Assembly (NCBI RefSeq): GCF_014805685.1
Contig: NC_060887.1
Span: 36,229,963 to 36,293,962 of the forward strand
Length of the DNA stretch: 64,000 nt
Direction of reading: 5' to 3'
Source of the DNA: Silurus meridionalis
Taxonomy: Eukaryota; Chordata; Actinopteri; Siluriformes; Siluridae
Shown: positions 45,321 to 61,345 of the stretch, one piece after another
Position numbering within the stretch: the first letter of the stretch is position 1
Layout of the letters: each line of letters begins with the position of its first letter
Notes under the pieces: model-generated
What the model saw: only the letters and a program-made list of their open reading frames with translations
Told to the model about the DNA's origin: nothing
Database searches by the model: none
Program-made: the position numbers and the translations under genes

Positions 45321-45869
45321 CACACTTTCTGATCCTACTGACAAGCATGGGCTTACTAGTATTGTGAAGACTTATATTTAATCAAAGCAAAAGACTCTAA
45401 AAGGAATTTATGTAATAAAATTTTTTATAAAAATATAATTTAACGTCTCTACTTTTATAAACCATTTCCTTTAACCAGTGGTAATGTGGAAAGAATCTTT
45501 TGTATAGCTGATTACTTAAATAGCAGACATATTTTACTTATTTCCTATCCTTTCTCTATTCACACAAGCATTCACATGAGAGTCTGGTTTATTGCTGTTA
45601 ATAAATGTGGCCAAGAACTGCCTTCGTTCACAGTTTGTCATGGCAGAGGATCAACCAAAAACCTCCCCACAGCATGGAATTATCCAATTATCTCATTAAA
45701 ACTCTTTACAATGTTTTAAAAATGGGATTAAAAAAACTGTTTTTAGTTCAGTAAATATTTCTTTTGTTTTATTGCTGTAACTCATGCACACTAAGGCCAG
45801 TCAGAGTGTAGTCTTAAATATCCTAAATCTTGTGTCCCTAAAATTGTAGTGCTTTTGATCAGATCCTTT
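45321..45869. other. No gene recognised
   Basis: AT-rich and unassigned. Confidence 0.4.
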
Positions 45870-45889
45870 AAATATTGATGGAGATTAAC

Positions 45890-46502
45890 TGCTCACCAAA
45901 CACAGCATCAGGACGCTGCGCTCATTGTGGTCGGAGATCTCAACAGTGCCAACCTCAAGCGTGCACTACCGAACTTTTACCAGCACATCACCTGCCCCAC
46001 CAGGGGCGAAAGGACACTGGACCACTGTTACACACCAATCAAGAACAGCTACAAGGCACAATCAAGTCCACTGTTTGGGAAATCAGGCCATCCCGCCATC
46101 TTCCTCATGCCTGTTTACAAACAAAGGCTGAAACAGGAAGCTCCGGTTCAGAGGGAGGTCGCGCGCTGGACTGACCAATCGGTGGTCAGGATGCTTTGGA
46201 TGACACAGACTGGGACATGTTCTGGCGCAGCTCTGATGATGTCAACATGTTTGCGGAAGTGTTTGTGGGCTTCATCGGGAAAACTAGCATCTTCTAATAT
46301 ATATATATATTTATTTATTTATTTATTTATATATTTTATATTTTACATTGGTTTTATTTATCTGCCCTCTTTTTCCCTTGTTTTATTTCTTCCCCCACCC
46401 TAATCCCTCATGCCGGTCAGTCGTATAAAGCATTTCACTGCATGTCGTACTCTGTATGTATGTGTATGTGACGAATAATATTTGATTTGATTTGATTTGA
46501 AG
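45890..46502 (+). mobile_element. LINE endonuclease fragment joined to its 3' tail
   Basis: From about 45895 the + strand encodes VVGDLNSANLKRALPNFYQH, CPTRGERTLDHCYTP and FGKSGHPAIFLMPVYKQRL, the C-terminal half of an AP-like endonuclease. The D in GDLN, the LDH and the SGH (usually SDH) catalytic motifs are recognisable. After about 46290 it passes straight into a 3' untranslated tail ('gcatttcactgcatgtcgta') ending in (ATTTG)n at 46481-46500. The whole reverse transcriptase is missing. The same tail appears reversed at 62874. Confidence 0.75.
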
Positions 46503-46828
46503 TGGTGCATCTAAAGCTAAACCTCAAATAGCATTGGACTATCAAAAAATTATTATTATTAATTCTTTTGTATTAAAAAAACAAACATTTGGCTAGAAAT
46601 CAATCAAAGTATCATCTAAATCATAATTTGAAGTTCATCAGCTTAAACACAAGCAACCTCACAGTCAATATTGTAGCACTCATAATGATTAGCAAAAAAA
46701 AAAAGATACCGTGTGTAGTTTCTCACCTATCCAGCGCCCAAAATGCCAAAACCAAACACCTTAGCCCCAACATTAATTTACGGTCAACATTCAATCTATT
46801 CTCAAGCTAGTAGAAGCAGCATGTAAAA
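46503..46828. other. No gene recognised
   Basis: AT-rich and unassigned. Confidence 0.4.
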
Positions 46829-47080
46829 CTTTCTTGCGGCTTCTCTTATTAGGGGTCGACACCGTGGATCATCCGTATTCATAATCCGCATGTTTGATTT
46901 GGCACATGTTTTATGCTGGATGCCCTTCCTAACGCAACCCTCCCCATTTATCCAGGCTTGGGACCAGCACTAAGAGTGCACTGGCTTGTGCAACCCTAAT
47001 GGCTGGGGTTAGTTCCCTGACCAGGGATCAAACCAAGGCCGCGCGGTGAGAGCGCCGCATCCTAATCACTAGACCACCAT
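46829..47080 (-). mobile_element. tRNA-derived SINE with RTE-type 3' end
   Basis: On the minus strand the head has an A-box-like TGGTCTAGTGATTAGGAT (about 47060-47077) and a B-box-like GGTTTGATCCC (about 47024-47034). The body follows ('agccattagggttgcacaag', 'ggaagggcatccagcataaa'), and the 3' end resembles that of the RTE-like LINE ('gacccct', 'aagccgcaag'). Sister copy of 52128-52373. Confidence 0.78.
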
Positions 47081-47092
47081 TTTGTAGAGATT

Positions 47093-51539
<4,447 letters not shown>

Positions 51540-51542
51540 TCA

Positions 51543-51700
51543 TAGAGGTAGCTTAATTATTAAAACATTAGGTAGAGAGTTCATATCCCAGAGCACACAA
51601 ACTGCCAATTCCGGACCTCTGAGCAGGGCCCTTAACCATCAACTGTTCAGTTGTAAAAATGAGATCTTTGTCAGTTGCAAGTGCATTTAAGTCCAGAAAG
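51543..51700 (+). mobile_element. tRNA-derived SINE fragment
   Basis: 'gagagttcatatcccagagc' (B-box region), 'gagcagggcccttaaccatc' and 'aactgttcagttgtaaaaat' follow in the same order as at 9045-9195. Degenerate. Confidence 0.45.
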
Positions 51701-52127
51701 AAGCAAATACAATAAGAAAATCATATCCAAAAAAGCCCCTGACATTAGTACAAAATAAATAGGTTTATTGTTAACATATAATAAACTTAAAAAAGCAGGC
51801 TTTATTCACAAAACAAAAAAGAATGGAGTAATTTGGGAACAGGATGTTTAACAAGCATAAATGAGTCTTATGCTCAAATGTTCACAAATCTTGTAGTGTC
51901 TTTTCATAATGTTTCTTTTTTAAAACACCTCATGCACAACCATATATCTATTTGATTCTTCTTTCACAAGCTTTTTCCCTGTGATTTCAGTTGGATTTAA
52001 ATAAATAAAATGGCATTTTACCAAAAAACAATCATGCCAATAAACAATAACCCTGAAAAGTTTACTGGGTGAGATGATAGGTTTATCAGAGTTGTGGTTA
52101 CAAGTTTACAAGTTAAGATTTTAAATG
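51701..52127. other. No gene recognised
   Basis: AT-rich and unassigned. Confidence 0.4.
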
Positions 52128-52373
52128 CTTTGTGGCATGGTCTAGTGGTTAGGATGCGGCACTCTCAGCGCTGCGGCCCGGGTTCGATCCTCTGTTCAGG
52201 GAACCAACCCCAGCCATTAGGGTTGCACAAGCCTTGGTGCCGGCCCCAAGCCCAGATAAATAGGGAGGGTTGCATTAGGAAGGGCATCCAGCGTTAAAAC
52301 ATGTGCCAAATCAAACATGCGGATGATCCGCTGTGGCGACCCCTAATGGGAGAAGCCGAAAGATTGTGCAATT
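52128..52373 (+). mobile_element. tRNA-derived SINE with RTE-type 3' end
   Basis: The head has an A-box-like TGGTCTAGTGGTTAGGAT (about 52138-52155) and a B-box GGTTCGATCC (52181-52190), close to a tRNA in spacing. The body 'cagccattagggttgcacaa' and 'ggaagggcatccagcgttaa' follows. The 3' end 'gtggcgacccctaatgggag' plus 'aagccgaaag' is the same as that of the RTE-like LINE at 19372-19400. That LINE is therefore the likely source of its reverse transcriptase. Confidence 0.82.
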
Positions 52374-52934
52374 GATGTGTTTTATACAGTGGCAGGCCTT
52401 GTCTGCTGTCCTAACCTTTATAAGAATCACGATTTAAAATTCTAATTATATAATTTTTGCCCATGAATATGTATTAAATTATTCCCAGGTAGTGTATTAT
52501 CTCCATTTAAAAGCACTTCTCTCAGATGTGCTGCTGGCATCTGTATAATTTTACATTTCTATCCAATCAGATTTCATCTGTCACATCACATATTGCCATA
52601 AGGGCAGTAGAAATTAACAGAAATGTATCACTCAAATTGGGATTTTGGCCACTCTGAGGTCCCCTAACTGCCATCCAAACATGTCAGCATTTTCACATCC
52701 TTTGATTGGATGGTCAGAAAGCGCAATAGTCAGAAATGAACCTGCATCTGTAGCAATTTCAAATGTATATGTGTGAATTTAATAGCTCTTTTTTCATTCT
52801 ACAGTGGATGACAGAGGAGAAGACATTGATTTGGATGCAAATACACTTGCAGGGACATTTATGAGATGAGACTTTTCAAGAAAAGATGTACATCGTGAGG
52901 AAAGGTCAGCCAAAACAGCCAAATACTCTGTATA
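52374..52934. other. No gene recognised
   Basis: Unassigned. Confidence 0.4.
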
Positions 52935-54509
52935 TACAGTGGGTACGGAAAGTATTCACACCCCCTTAAAATTTTCACTCTGTTATATTGCAGCCATTTG
53001 CTAACATCATTTAAGTTAATTTATTCTCCTCATTAATGTACAAATAGCACCCCATTTTGACAGAAAAACACAGAATTGTTGACATTGTTGAAAGAAAAAC
53101 TGAAATATCACATGGTCCTAAGTATTCAGACCCTTTGCTCAGTATTTAGTAGAAGCACTCTTTTGATCTAATACAGACATGAGTTTTTTTGGAAGAATGC
53201 AACAAGTTTTTTACACCTGGATTTGGGGATCCTCTGCCATTCCTCCCTGCAGATCCTCCTCAGTTCTGTCAGGTTGGATGGTAAACGTTGGTGGTCAGGG
53301 CTCTGGCTGGGCCATTCAAGAACAGTCACGGAGTTGTTGTGAAGTCACTCCTTCATTATTTTAGCTGTGTGCTTAGGGTCATTGTATTGTTGGAAGCTAA
53401 ACCTTCGGCCCAGTCTGAGCTCCAGAGCACTCTGGGGAAGGTTTTTATACAGGATACCCCTGTACCTGGCCGCATTCATCTTTCCCTCGATTGCAACCAG
53501 TCGTCCTGTCCCTGCAGCTGAAAAACACCCCCACAGCATGATGCTGCCACCACCATGCTTCATTTTTGGGACTGTATTGGACAGGTGATGAGCAGTGCCT
53601 GGTTTTCTCTACACATACCGCTTAGAATTAAGGCCAAAAAGTTCTATCTTGGTCTCATCAGACCAGAGAATCTTATTTCTCACCATCTTGGAGTCCTTTA
53701 GGTGTTTTTTTAGCAAACTCCATGCAGGTTTTTATGTGTCTTGCACTGAGGAGAGGCTTCCGTCGGGCCACTCTGCCATAAAGCCCCGATGGCTGGAGGG
53801 CTGCAGTGATGGTTGACATTCTACAACTTTCTCTCATCTCCCGACTACATCTCTGGAGCTTAGCCACAGTGATCTTCTTTACCTCTCTCACCAAGGCTCT
53901 TCTCCCCCGAATAGCTCAGTTTGGCCCGGACGGCCAGCTCTAGGAAGGGTTCTGGTCATCCCAAACGTCTTCCATTTAAGGATTATGGAGGCCACTGTGC
54001 TCGTAGGAACCTTAAGTGCAGCAGAATTTTTTTTGTAACCTTGTCCAGATCTGTGGCTTGCCACAATTCTGTCTCTGAGCTCTTCAGGCAGTTCCTTTGA
54101 CCTCATGATTCTCATTTGCTCTGACATGCATTGTGATCTGTAAGGTCTTATATAGACAGGTGTGTGACTTTCCTAATCAAGTCCAATCAGTATAATTAAA
54201 CACAGCTGGACTCAAATAAAGGTGTAGAACCATCTCAAGGATGATCAGAAGAAATGGATAGCACCTGAGTTAAATATATAAGTGTCACAGCAAAGGGTCT
54301 GAAAACTTAGGACCATGTGATATTTCAGTTTTTTTATTTTAATAAATCTGCAAAAATGTCCACAATTCTGTGTTTTTTTGTCAATATGGGGTGCTATGTG
54401 TACATTAATGAGGAAAATTAATGAACTTAAATGATTTTAGCAAATGGCTGCAATATAACAGAGTGAAAATTTTAAGGGGGTCTGAATACTTTCCACTGAA
54501 TACACTGTA
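52935..54509 (-). mobile_element. Tc1-like DNA transposon, inactive
   Basis: A 1.58-kb element with long inverted terminal repeats. The left end begins TACAGTGGGTACGGAAAG and runs through 'actctgttatattgcagcca'. The right end is its reverse complement, ending at 54509 in TACACTGTA. TA dinucleotides flank it (52933-52934 and 54510-54511), as expected of Tc1/mariner. It encloses one degraded transposase on the minus strand. Confidence 0.9.
53179..54127 (-). pseudogene. Tc1-like transposase pseudogene
   Basis: Reading from 54127, the paired-like DNA-binding region is recognisable (LPEELRDRIVASHRSGQGYK, STVASIILKWKTFG), followed by RKPLLSARHIKTCMEFAKK. The first catalytic Asp is in WSDETKIELFG (about 53640-53670). 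GSIMLWGCFSAAGTG and the second catalytic Asp in NDPKHTAK follow. At about 53280-53305 the usual NPIENLW segment, with the third catalytic Glu, is missing (SPD runs directly into HQRLPSNLTE). Frameshifts and a stop after KRYV also break it. It cannot make active enzyme. Confidence 0.88.
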
Positions 54510-54517
54510 TAAATACA

Positions 54518-54547
54518 CACACACACTCTCACACACACACACACACA
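54518..54547. repeat. (AC)n microsatellite
   Basis: A short AC tract with one TCTC interruption, directly after the Tc1-like element. Confidence 0.85.
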
Positions 54548-56703
54548 GTGCAATTTATAAAAACTTATTTATACACTATTTATGATAATTTATTTTCATC
54601 ATTTATAATTGATTGTCAACACAGATTTGAATAGAAAATTGCTGTTTTTAAACTTTTTTATTTTCTTAGGCTTTTGGACCCTACAGAATATATATTCAGT
54701 GTACTGTGTGTATGAAAATTATAAGAAACACTACTGCACTAACTCTCAGTTTAGCTCGTGCAAATAGATTGCAAATGAATCTGAAGCATGGAGTCGTATT
54801 TAATAAATTATGCTAGATAATCTTAATGGGCTTGTTCAGTCTTCCATTATAGTCATCCAAATAATGTTGTCTCACATTATTTAACATATTTAATTACACC
54901 ATTATCATTTTGTTTTGTAATGTCAGTAAAGTCACAAAAAATGTGTAACAAAAGAGACCATTACAGTAAGTCTGTATTATCACACATTTTATTTACAACT
55001 TTGCAATTTAAGTAGATTAGTTTTCTTGGATTTTCTCATACCATAATAAGATCTGATGATTCTGTGGAGATCAGCTTAACCACAATTCTCTTAAATGAGC
55101 ACATTCAGCCTCACTTCCCACAAAATACTTTTTCTTTAATGTCATTAATGCAGACAATGTTGCAGTTATTTTGGTTTCCAGCTAATGTCAGTAATGCAGT
55201 AAGAGAGAGAGAGAAAGAGAGATAGAGAGAGAGAGACTAATGAATTTCATGACCCAAAAACGGCTATAAAAGCTTTTTCTCCTTTGCTCTGTTCTAGCTT
55301 CCATCAGCTCTCTCCAAAGTGGCTGGCCTAAATATTTTGTCATTGTGACGCTGATTCCTCTATTCAATTAAAACAAATTGTTGTGCATTACTTTAAATGA
55401 TCACTATTTAAGCGGAAAAGGCTCGGTTTTGTAATGACTGTAATTCTATCAGAGCTTTCCTATCATTCCAGTTCTTTGTTATCAGTTTTTGTGTTGTCAT
55501 GAAGGCAAAAGCAAACTCACACTTTTTTCACTGTGAAATAAGCTGCAGGTATGTTTGAGCTGTGAAAAGTGATTAGACTGACCTTCTGTTCTGAGCAGAA
55601 GCAAAATCTCTTGAAAGCACATGTTTGTTTTTTGTTTATTTATTATTTTTCCATTTGAAAACTTGACCATGTTTGATTTTGTTTGGCGAACAGTTCTTAG
55701 CCATATTTTTGTTGGAGTTCTTCTGGCAACATGCCAGACTACAGAGATTTTCAAATTACTGCATGGTGCTGTGAAACTCATTCACTGATTAATCTTAACA
55801 GTCCTTGGATGCCTTTTGAACCTTTAATCGAGAGTCAACTCCTAACTCCTAAGAAACTTCTAACAGAAATATGTGGGTGTTAATATATACAGTACATACA
55901 AAAAAGCATGGCAGATTTTTAGCCATTTAGTAGACATCTTTATGTAAGAAATAATAAACTTAAGGGTACACTGTTCTAGGAAGAAACATTCCAATTTCAT
56001 TCAAATAAGTAATTGCAGAGATCTTTAAAACCAAACACAGAGCGAGACTAAGTGGTGACCTACGATCAGCGAAAACACAACTAGCAAACAATAAAGATGC
56101 GAACTGGCTGCACCTCAAAGGTACAGTGCAGGAAATAGTTAAATCACTCTGTACTGATGATATAGTTGAGCTTAAGAACAAGTGACTGTGCGAATGTTCT
56201 ATGGCGTGTGAGAGAAAGTCAAGGTGGCCCGGGCTTGATCAGCCTTCAATGGGGTCAGGAGGTAAGGCAAATGTATCTTGTTCTGGTACTGATGACTTCC
56301 ATTTTGAGACATTTTTTCTTTTTTCCTTTCTTTTCTTTCTTTTTTTGTGGTGTGTGTATATATGTGCATGGGTCTCTGTGGGGGGTGGGGGTTATGATTC
56401 AGAATTGGTTGCTTAACCCTTGAAGAGTTTGTAATCCTTCAAAAACAAAATTCTCCTTCTTTTCACAGGTCCATCAATCACATTTAAGAATAGCTTATCT
56501 TTCTTAGATAGCATGATAGAAGCATGAATTCGTCTGTTACTGCTGTTGATTACTCAAGTTTTTAATATCGGATTATTCACCATTATTTTTGGATATTCAG
56601 TTGTCCACACATAGATCCAATCCCTCCCTTGGGATGTTTAATTTTCTATTGTCAGCAGATTTACTTTCAATTAATTAAACCCAATTTTGTAAGTTTGTCT
56701 TTG
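54548..56703. other. No gene recognised; short (GA)n tract
   Basis: An imperfect GA tract lies at 55202-55236, followed by a TATA-like 'ggctataaaag' near 55262 with no supported transcript. At 56020-56190 a frame reads SAKTQLANNKDANWLHLKGT but has no family I can name. Confidence 0.35.
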
Positions 56704-56790
56704 GTAACCTAGCCATTAGGGTTGCACAAGCCAGTGCACTCTTAGTGCCATCCCAAGCCTGGATAAATGGGGAGGGATTAAGGCCAGAAA
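56704..56790 (+). mobile_element. SINE-body / RTE 5' untranslated segment
   Basis: 'tagccattagggttgcacaa' and 'aagcctggataaatgggg' match the SINE body at 52213-52270 but lack the tRNA head. It sits directly 5' of RTE endonuclease sequence, as also at 11233-11385. Confidence 0.6.
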
Positions 56791-57095
56791 CATTGGAGGT
56801 GGGTTTAAACTGTTCTATCATGGTGTAGGGTGATCCTGAAATAAGAGTTTAATAAGAGTGTAGTGGAGGAGAAGAGAGTTTCTGATAGGGTGCTGTAGAA
56901 GCTGGAAGTTGAAGGGGTGATGATAAATGTCATCAGTGCCTATGCTCCATAAGTGGAAAAAAAGGAAAAATTTTAAAGTGAGTTACATAAAAGTGGTAGA
57001 TGGTGTACCTAGGAATGAAAGGTTAGCGATTGGGGCAGATTTCAATGGCCATTTAGGTGAAGGGAACAGAGAAGATGAGGAGGTGATGGTAGGTA
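56791..57095 (+). mobile_element. RTE-like LINE endonuclease, part 1
   Basis: The + strand encodes, over frameshifts, KRVSDRVL, NVISAYAP, and (from about 56990) VVDGVPRNERLAIGADFNGH then LGEGNREDEEVM. This is the middle of an AP-like endonuclease with the conserved SAYAP and GADFNGH motifs. It is cut at 57095 by the DNA element 57096-60544 and continues at 60545. Confidence 0.75.
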
Positions 57096-58098
57096 CACTG
57101 TTAAAAAACAGTTAAATGTCTATTTTTTTATTGAAATTTACCTTTTTTTCAATTTACAACAAAAGGCCTGTTGTTTTACATATATTTTCTGTATTTTAAC
57201 GTTCCGTCATTAAATATATCAAAAATTGATTTTATTTTCTGTTTTTTAAAAGATATTAGCTGTATTTTCACAGAGTAATTTGTATTTTTACATAGAATGA
57301 TATCTAATATTTACAGATTATTCTTGTAATCATTGTGAGTGTTTTTATTACCATTGAAGACAGTTAATCATATAAAGGTTAAAGCGAAATTATTAATGTC
57401 AGATAATAATATTTTTACATACAGTAAAATTATGCATTGTTTCTTTTACTACTCTTTTAAGCTTGTCTTGCAGATAAATGCTCCTTTTAACAATTATTTG
57501 GCATTATATTATTTTCCCATAGGTCCTAACTACACATATCATTTATTAAGACATTATGTCTGTTTTTCACCCTAAATTATTATAAATTAAAATGTGGTAT
57601 TTGCCCATGTCCCAGTAAACAAAAAGTTAATCATTTATTCAGTAACAATTCCTACAATCTCCAAAAATCTAATCAAGTATAATACAATATAATGTTTAAA
57701 AAATTACACAGTACTCAAAAAAACTTTTTTTATTAAAAATAAGGCATAAGGCATTGGTCCAGTATGAAATTTTAAACAGTAAAGAACTCAAAACAATTAG
57801 CTTCTTTACAAAAAATCATCAGATATATAAAAAAAATTATAAAATAAAATAAAAAGCAACCTACACTTAGTCAATAGTGTCAACCAACAAAACACTTTTT
57901 GGATTCCTTGCACGGGTTCTCCTGGTCTCCTACACCACCGCTGCTCATATCATCCTGCTAGTAGGTTCACAAACCACCATAAAAGAAAAATAAGAAGGAT
58001 TCAGGTTAGGCTCCGCGCGTGCGCATACTGACACAAATTCAAAATTGCGGCCAATTAGCTCCGCCCACAACGGTTTGAATTAGTTTCAGGCTGTTCCT

Positions 58099-58174
58099 CT
58101 GGGAAATAATTAAGATAATAACGCGCTTGTGATGTTTAGTGAAAAAGCGCGTTATTATCTTAATTATTTCCCAG
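58099..58174. repeat. Perfect 28-bp inverted repeat (hairpin 1)
   Basis: The left arm 58099-58126 (begins CTGGGAAATAATTAAG) is exactly complementary to the right arm 58147-58174, with a 20-nt loop. Confidence 0.92.
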
Positions 58175-58177
58175 AAA

Positions 58178-58266
58178 CATTTTCACAATCCAAAATGTAA
58201 TGACAGTTTACTTATCCAGCCAAGTAAACTGTCATTACATATTGAATTGTTTGGATTGTGAAAATG
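58178..58266. repeat. Compound inverted repeat (hairpin 2)
   Basis: The outer arms 58178-58194 and 58250-58266 (17 bp, CATTTTCACAATCCAAA) and inner arms 58196-58213 and 58222-58239 (18 bp, TGTAATGACAGTTTACTT) are each perfectly complementary. A 10-nt bulge on the right (58240-58249) separates them, and the loop is 8 nt. Confidence 0.92.
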
Positions 58267-58869
58267 TGCTAGAAGCTTAGACAGTTCTAGAAGGTAACAA
58301 CCCTGTGTAATACAGTGAAGCAGCTAAGTCACAGTAAGTTATATAAATGTATGTGAACCTTTCCAGCTGATCTTTTGGATCATTGTCTCAGTGGAACATA
58401 TGTATATAATGTGTGACTGCAATACAAAGTCATAAATATTGTTCTTGGTTTTAGGTCGTGTGGAAAAACTGGAGCTCTACAGCAGAAAAGCATGCCAAAG
58501 GTGTGTAGCACAAATCAACTTGTTGTTATTATTAATTGTAGTAGTAGTATAATCTTTATGCATGGGTCATGAGGGTGAGGGCTTAGAGTACGGCTGGGGA
58601 TCGTTTTCAATACTACTTAGGCACTGACCCAATTGCTTTGAAATTTTGAACATTTTGGAATCAGTATTGAAGTCAAGGTAAAATAACTAATATTACATTC
58701 AATTTACATTACTTTTGTGGGTTAACTGGGACCATCAATACATGTAATATGGGTCTAGAATAAAAAAAAAAAAGTATATTGTTTTTCTTTATGTTAAAAA
58801 ACAAACATTTTATCAATAAAACAATGCAGTAGACAATTGTATTCATTTAATGACTGAGTCCTGTTGGTT

Positions 58870-59334
58870 GTGCTTTCTCCCACAGAGCAACCTCCTGTAC
58901 TAGTCTGCTTTCCAAAGAGGCCACTCAACTAAGACTGTCCTGCTCTGTGACTCCAGCAGCTTTTAAGTCATCTGTGCTTGTTTTGCTGGATTTGTTTGCG
59001 GTTTTTGAAACAGTTATCCACCTGAATGTCCGTGTCTTTGAGACCTCACTCCAGTTGTCCATGTCTTACCTCAGTTATGTCCTTCAGGGTTTGAATCGTA
59101 TATCATCTATATAACCATTTATAACCATTCAGGTTCATAAAGGTAGTTATTATATATAATTTTAGACATGTTTTGACTTGTGGACCATATGGAAATGTCG
59201 TTAATGTCAAATATCTTAGTCAGGATGATCCCTCTTTTGTTAAAATTACACATTTTTGCAGGATCTGCTCAGAATTCCCAAACATTTGTGAGTCATGACA
59301 ATGGGGTCTGTCATTTAGAAACATGAACATTTTC

Positions 59335-59376
<42 letters not shown>

Positions 59377-59800
59377 TCAGCTGGATTGCCCGACAGTTGC
59401 TGCTCTCATCTTTGCCTCCTGGACAGAAATATCTTGCTGTATGTTGAATGATCATCAACTCAACCCTGCCAAGACAGAACTGCTCATGTTTTCAGCTGAC
59501 CTAACTTTGGTGTTATTATTGATGCATATATAAATTGCACTGGCCCGATCCTGCAGATTTGCCCTGTACAACATTATGAAGATCAGACTCTTTCTTTTGG
59601 GCCATGCTACAGAACTCCCTGTCCAAGCTCTTGTTCTCTCCAAACTGGACTGTTGTATTGCTCTCTTAGCAGACTTTCCAGCATCTTCTACCAAGCCTCT
59701 GCAGCTAATCCAGCCTATGGCACTGAGACTGATCTTCAACAAGCTAAAGAGTGCAGGTCACTTTATTTTATTTTTTATATAAACTGCTGTGTCTACTGTG
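58870..59800 (+). mobile_element. LINE reverse transcriptase fragments inside the DNA element
   Basis: + strand pieces include VLLDLFAVFETVIHL (motif A region; functional elements have [11 protein letters not shown], so the second Asp is Glu here), MLNDHQLNPAKTELLMF-like sequence at 59440-59490, and HATELPVQALVLSKLDCCIA with PLQLIQPMALRLIFNK at 59600-59750. A (TC)n tract at 59341-59371 interrupts it. Dead, and of a different family from the RTE-like LINE around it. Confidence 0.65.
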
Positions 59801-60544
59801 TCAGACTAACTTGGATTTGGTATGTTGCTTTGGATAAAATGTCATTTTAAATGTATGAAGGTGTAGAGCAATTGCCATTTAATGTAGATATTTTTGCATG
59901 CTCTTATTTTCTATAATTGGATTGTTCATTTAACTTGACATACAGTGCTTCTGTTCAATTATTAATACTGTGAATGTATAAGTACAGAATGTACAGTAGA
60001 GCTCATTGCTCCACTGTCCAAAAATGTTAAACTGTAATTTGTCTGTGTATTATGAATTGAGTATATTTTTATACAACATTTTTTGATTATTGTAATTAAT
60101 GATATCTGTATTTATACAGTAAATGCATTTTAATTTACAGAGATTAAATATACAAATCGTTTTCAAATATGTGCTTTTTGGATTTATTTCATCGTTATTG
60201 TACATGAGGAAGACTATACTTTTACAGTAAATTAATGTAAATGGACAGATCAGTTTTATAAAATAACTAATTAAAACCTTAAATTTATGGCGATTAACGT
60301 GACAGTTGGTTGTTTTTCTGTTATTTGACAGAATTTATCTGTTTTTCTAAATTAAAAAAATTATTTATCAACAGTAATATCCTGTAATTTAAGTACTTTT
60401 GACCATAAAGTCTATTCTGTTTTTTTTACAGTTTTTTGCTAGTAATTTTGTAAAATGGTTATTTCTGTAATTTAACGGATTATCTCTGGAAGCCCTGCTG
60501 CCAGTCCTTTTACCGTTTTTTTAAAGATTTTTTTTTTTACAGTG

Positions 60545-60831
60545 TATGGCCTTAAGGAAAGGAATGTGAAAGGGCAGATAATGGTAGATTTTGCTAAAAG
60601 GATGGTAATGGTAGTGGTAAATACTTATTTTAAGAGAAAGGAGGAACAAAGGGTGAAATACAGTATAAGAGTGGAGGAAGGTGTACACAGGTGGACCACA
60701 TTTTATGCAGGAGATGCAACCTGAAAGAGATTGGAGACTGTAAGGTGTTGGCAGGGGACAGTGTGAAAGAGTATGGAGATAGTTGATCCACTGTGGCGAC
60801 CCCTAATGGGAGCGAAGAAGAAGAAGATGCT
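60545..60831 (+). mobile_element. RTE-like LINE endonuclease, part 2, and 3' tail
   Basis: The frame from 60542 encodes YGLKERNVKGQIMVDFAKRM and VVVNTYFKRKEEQRVKYS, directly continuing the endonuclease interrupted at 57095. After 60720 it jumps to the family's 3' end ('gatccactgtggcgacccct', then (GAA)n at 60815-60829). The whole reverse transcriptase is missing, so the copy was internally deleted. A one-base frameshift lies near the junction. Confidence 0.78.
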
Positions 60832-61345
60832 GTCTTCAATTCTATTGGTGAGCTTTTCAATCAAAGATTCTTTGTATATAGAGCTGATAATACTATTATG
60901 AATCAGTGTCTGGCCAACCTTGGTTACGCTTCTATTGATTCTGACCATGTACAGAAACTGGATGCCCCCTTCTCCCTTGAAGAAATAAAATTCTCAATTA
61001 AAGCTATGCATTTCAATAAAGCCCCAGGACCTGATGGGTTTCCTGTAGAATTTTACCAGAAATGTATTGATAAATTGTCAACTCTACTTCTGTTGATGTT
61101 TAACGAATCTTGTAAAAATGGTTTGCTTCCAACTAGCATAATGACCCATGAATCAATAGCTCTTCTTTTGAGCAGTTATAAAGATCCAACTTTATGTGGT
61201 TCTTATAGGCCCTTATCTTAGTTAAATGCTGATGTAAAAGTTCGGCAAAAACTATAGCTTTGCACTTGGAGGGGGTGCTGCCCAGTATTTTTTTTTCGAG
61301 GAACAAAACAGTTTTATCAAGGGAAGAAATCATAATTTTTTGGTT
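60832..61345 (+). mobile_element. L1-like LINE reverse transcriptase fragment
   Basis: The frame reads LDAPFSLEEIKFSIKAMHFN then KAPGPDGFPVEFYQKCIDKL, and later YKDPTLCGSYRPLS, the N-terminal fingers of an L1-clade reverse transcriptase. It goes on with LNADVKV and, after a stop and frameshift, EEQNSFIKGRNH. It begins directly after the (GAA)n tail of the RTE remnant and lacks the catalytic palm. Confidence 0.8.

Larger units (their letters stand above)
57096..60544. mobile_element. TA-flanked non-autonomous DNA transposon, 3.45 kb
   Basis: It begins CACTGTTAAAAAA and ends TTTTTTTACAGTG, short inverted termini. It is bounded by TA at 57094-57095 and 60545-60546, consistent with a 2-bp TA target duplication. 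Removing it brings the two halves of an RTE endonuclease together in the right order, which supports both edges. It contains no recognised transposase. Inside are two large palindromes (58099-58266) and a LINE fragment (58870-59800). The TA duplication would suit Tc1/mariner-type enzymes, but the superfamily is not settled. Confidence 0.7.

Noticed and set aside
52128..52200. A genuine tRNA gene
   Set aside because: A and B boxes are present, but the rest does not fold as a complete cloverleaf by eye, and the sequence continues into a SINE body and LINE-type tail.
55255..55310. TATA-box promoter ('ggctataaaag')
   Set aside because: A single TATA-like match in AT-rich DNA with no downstream gene.
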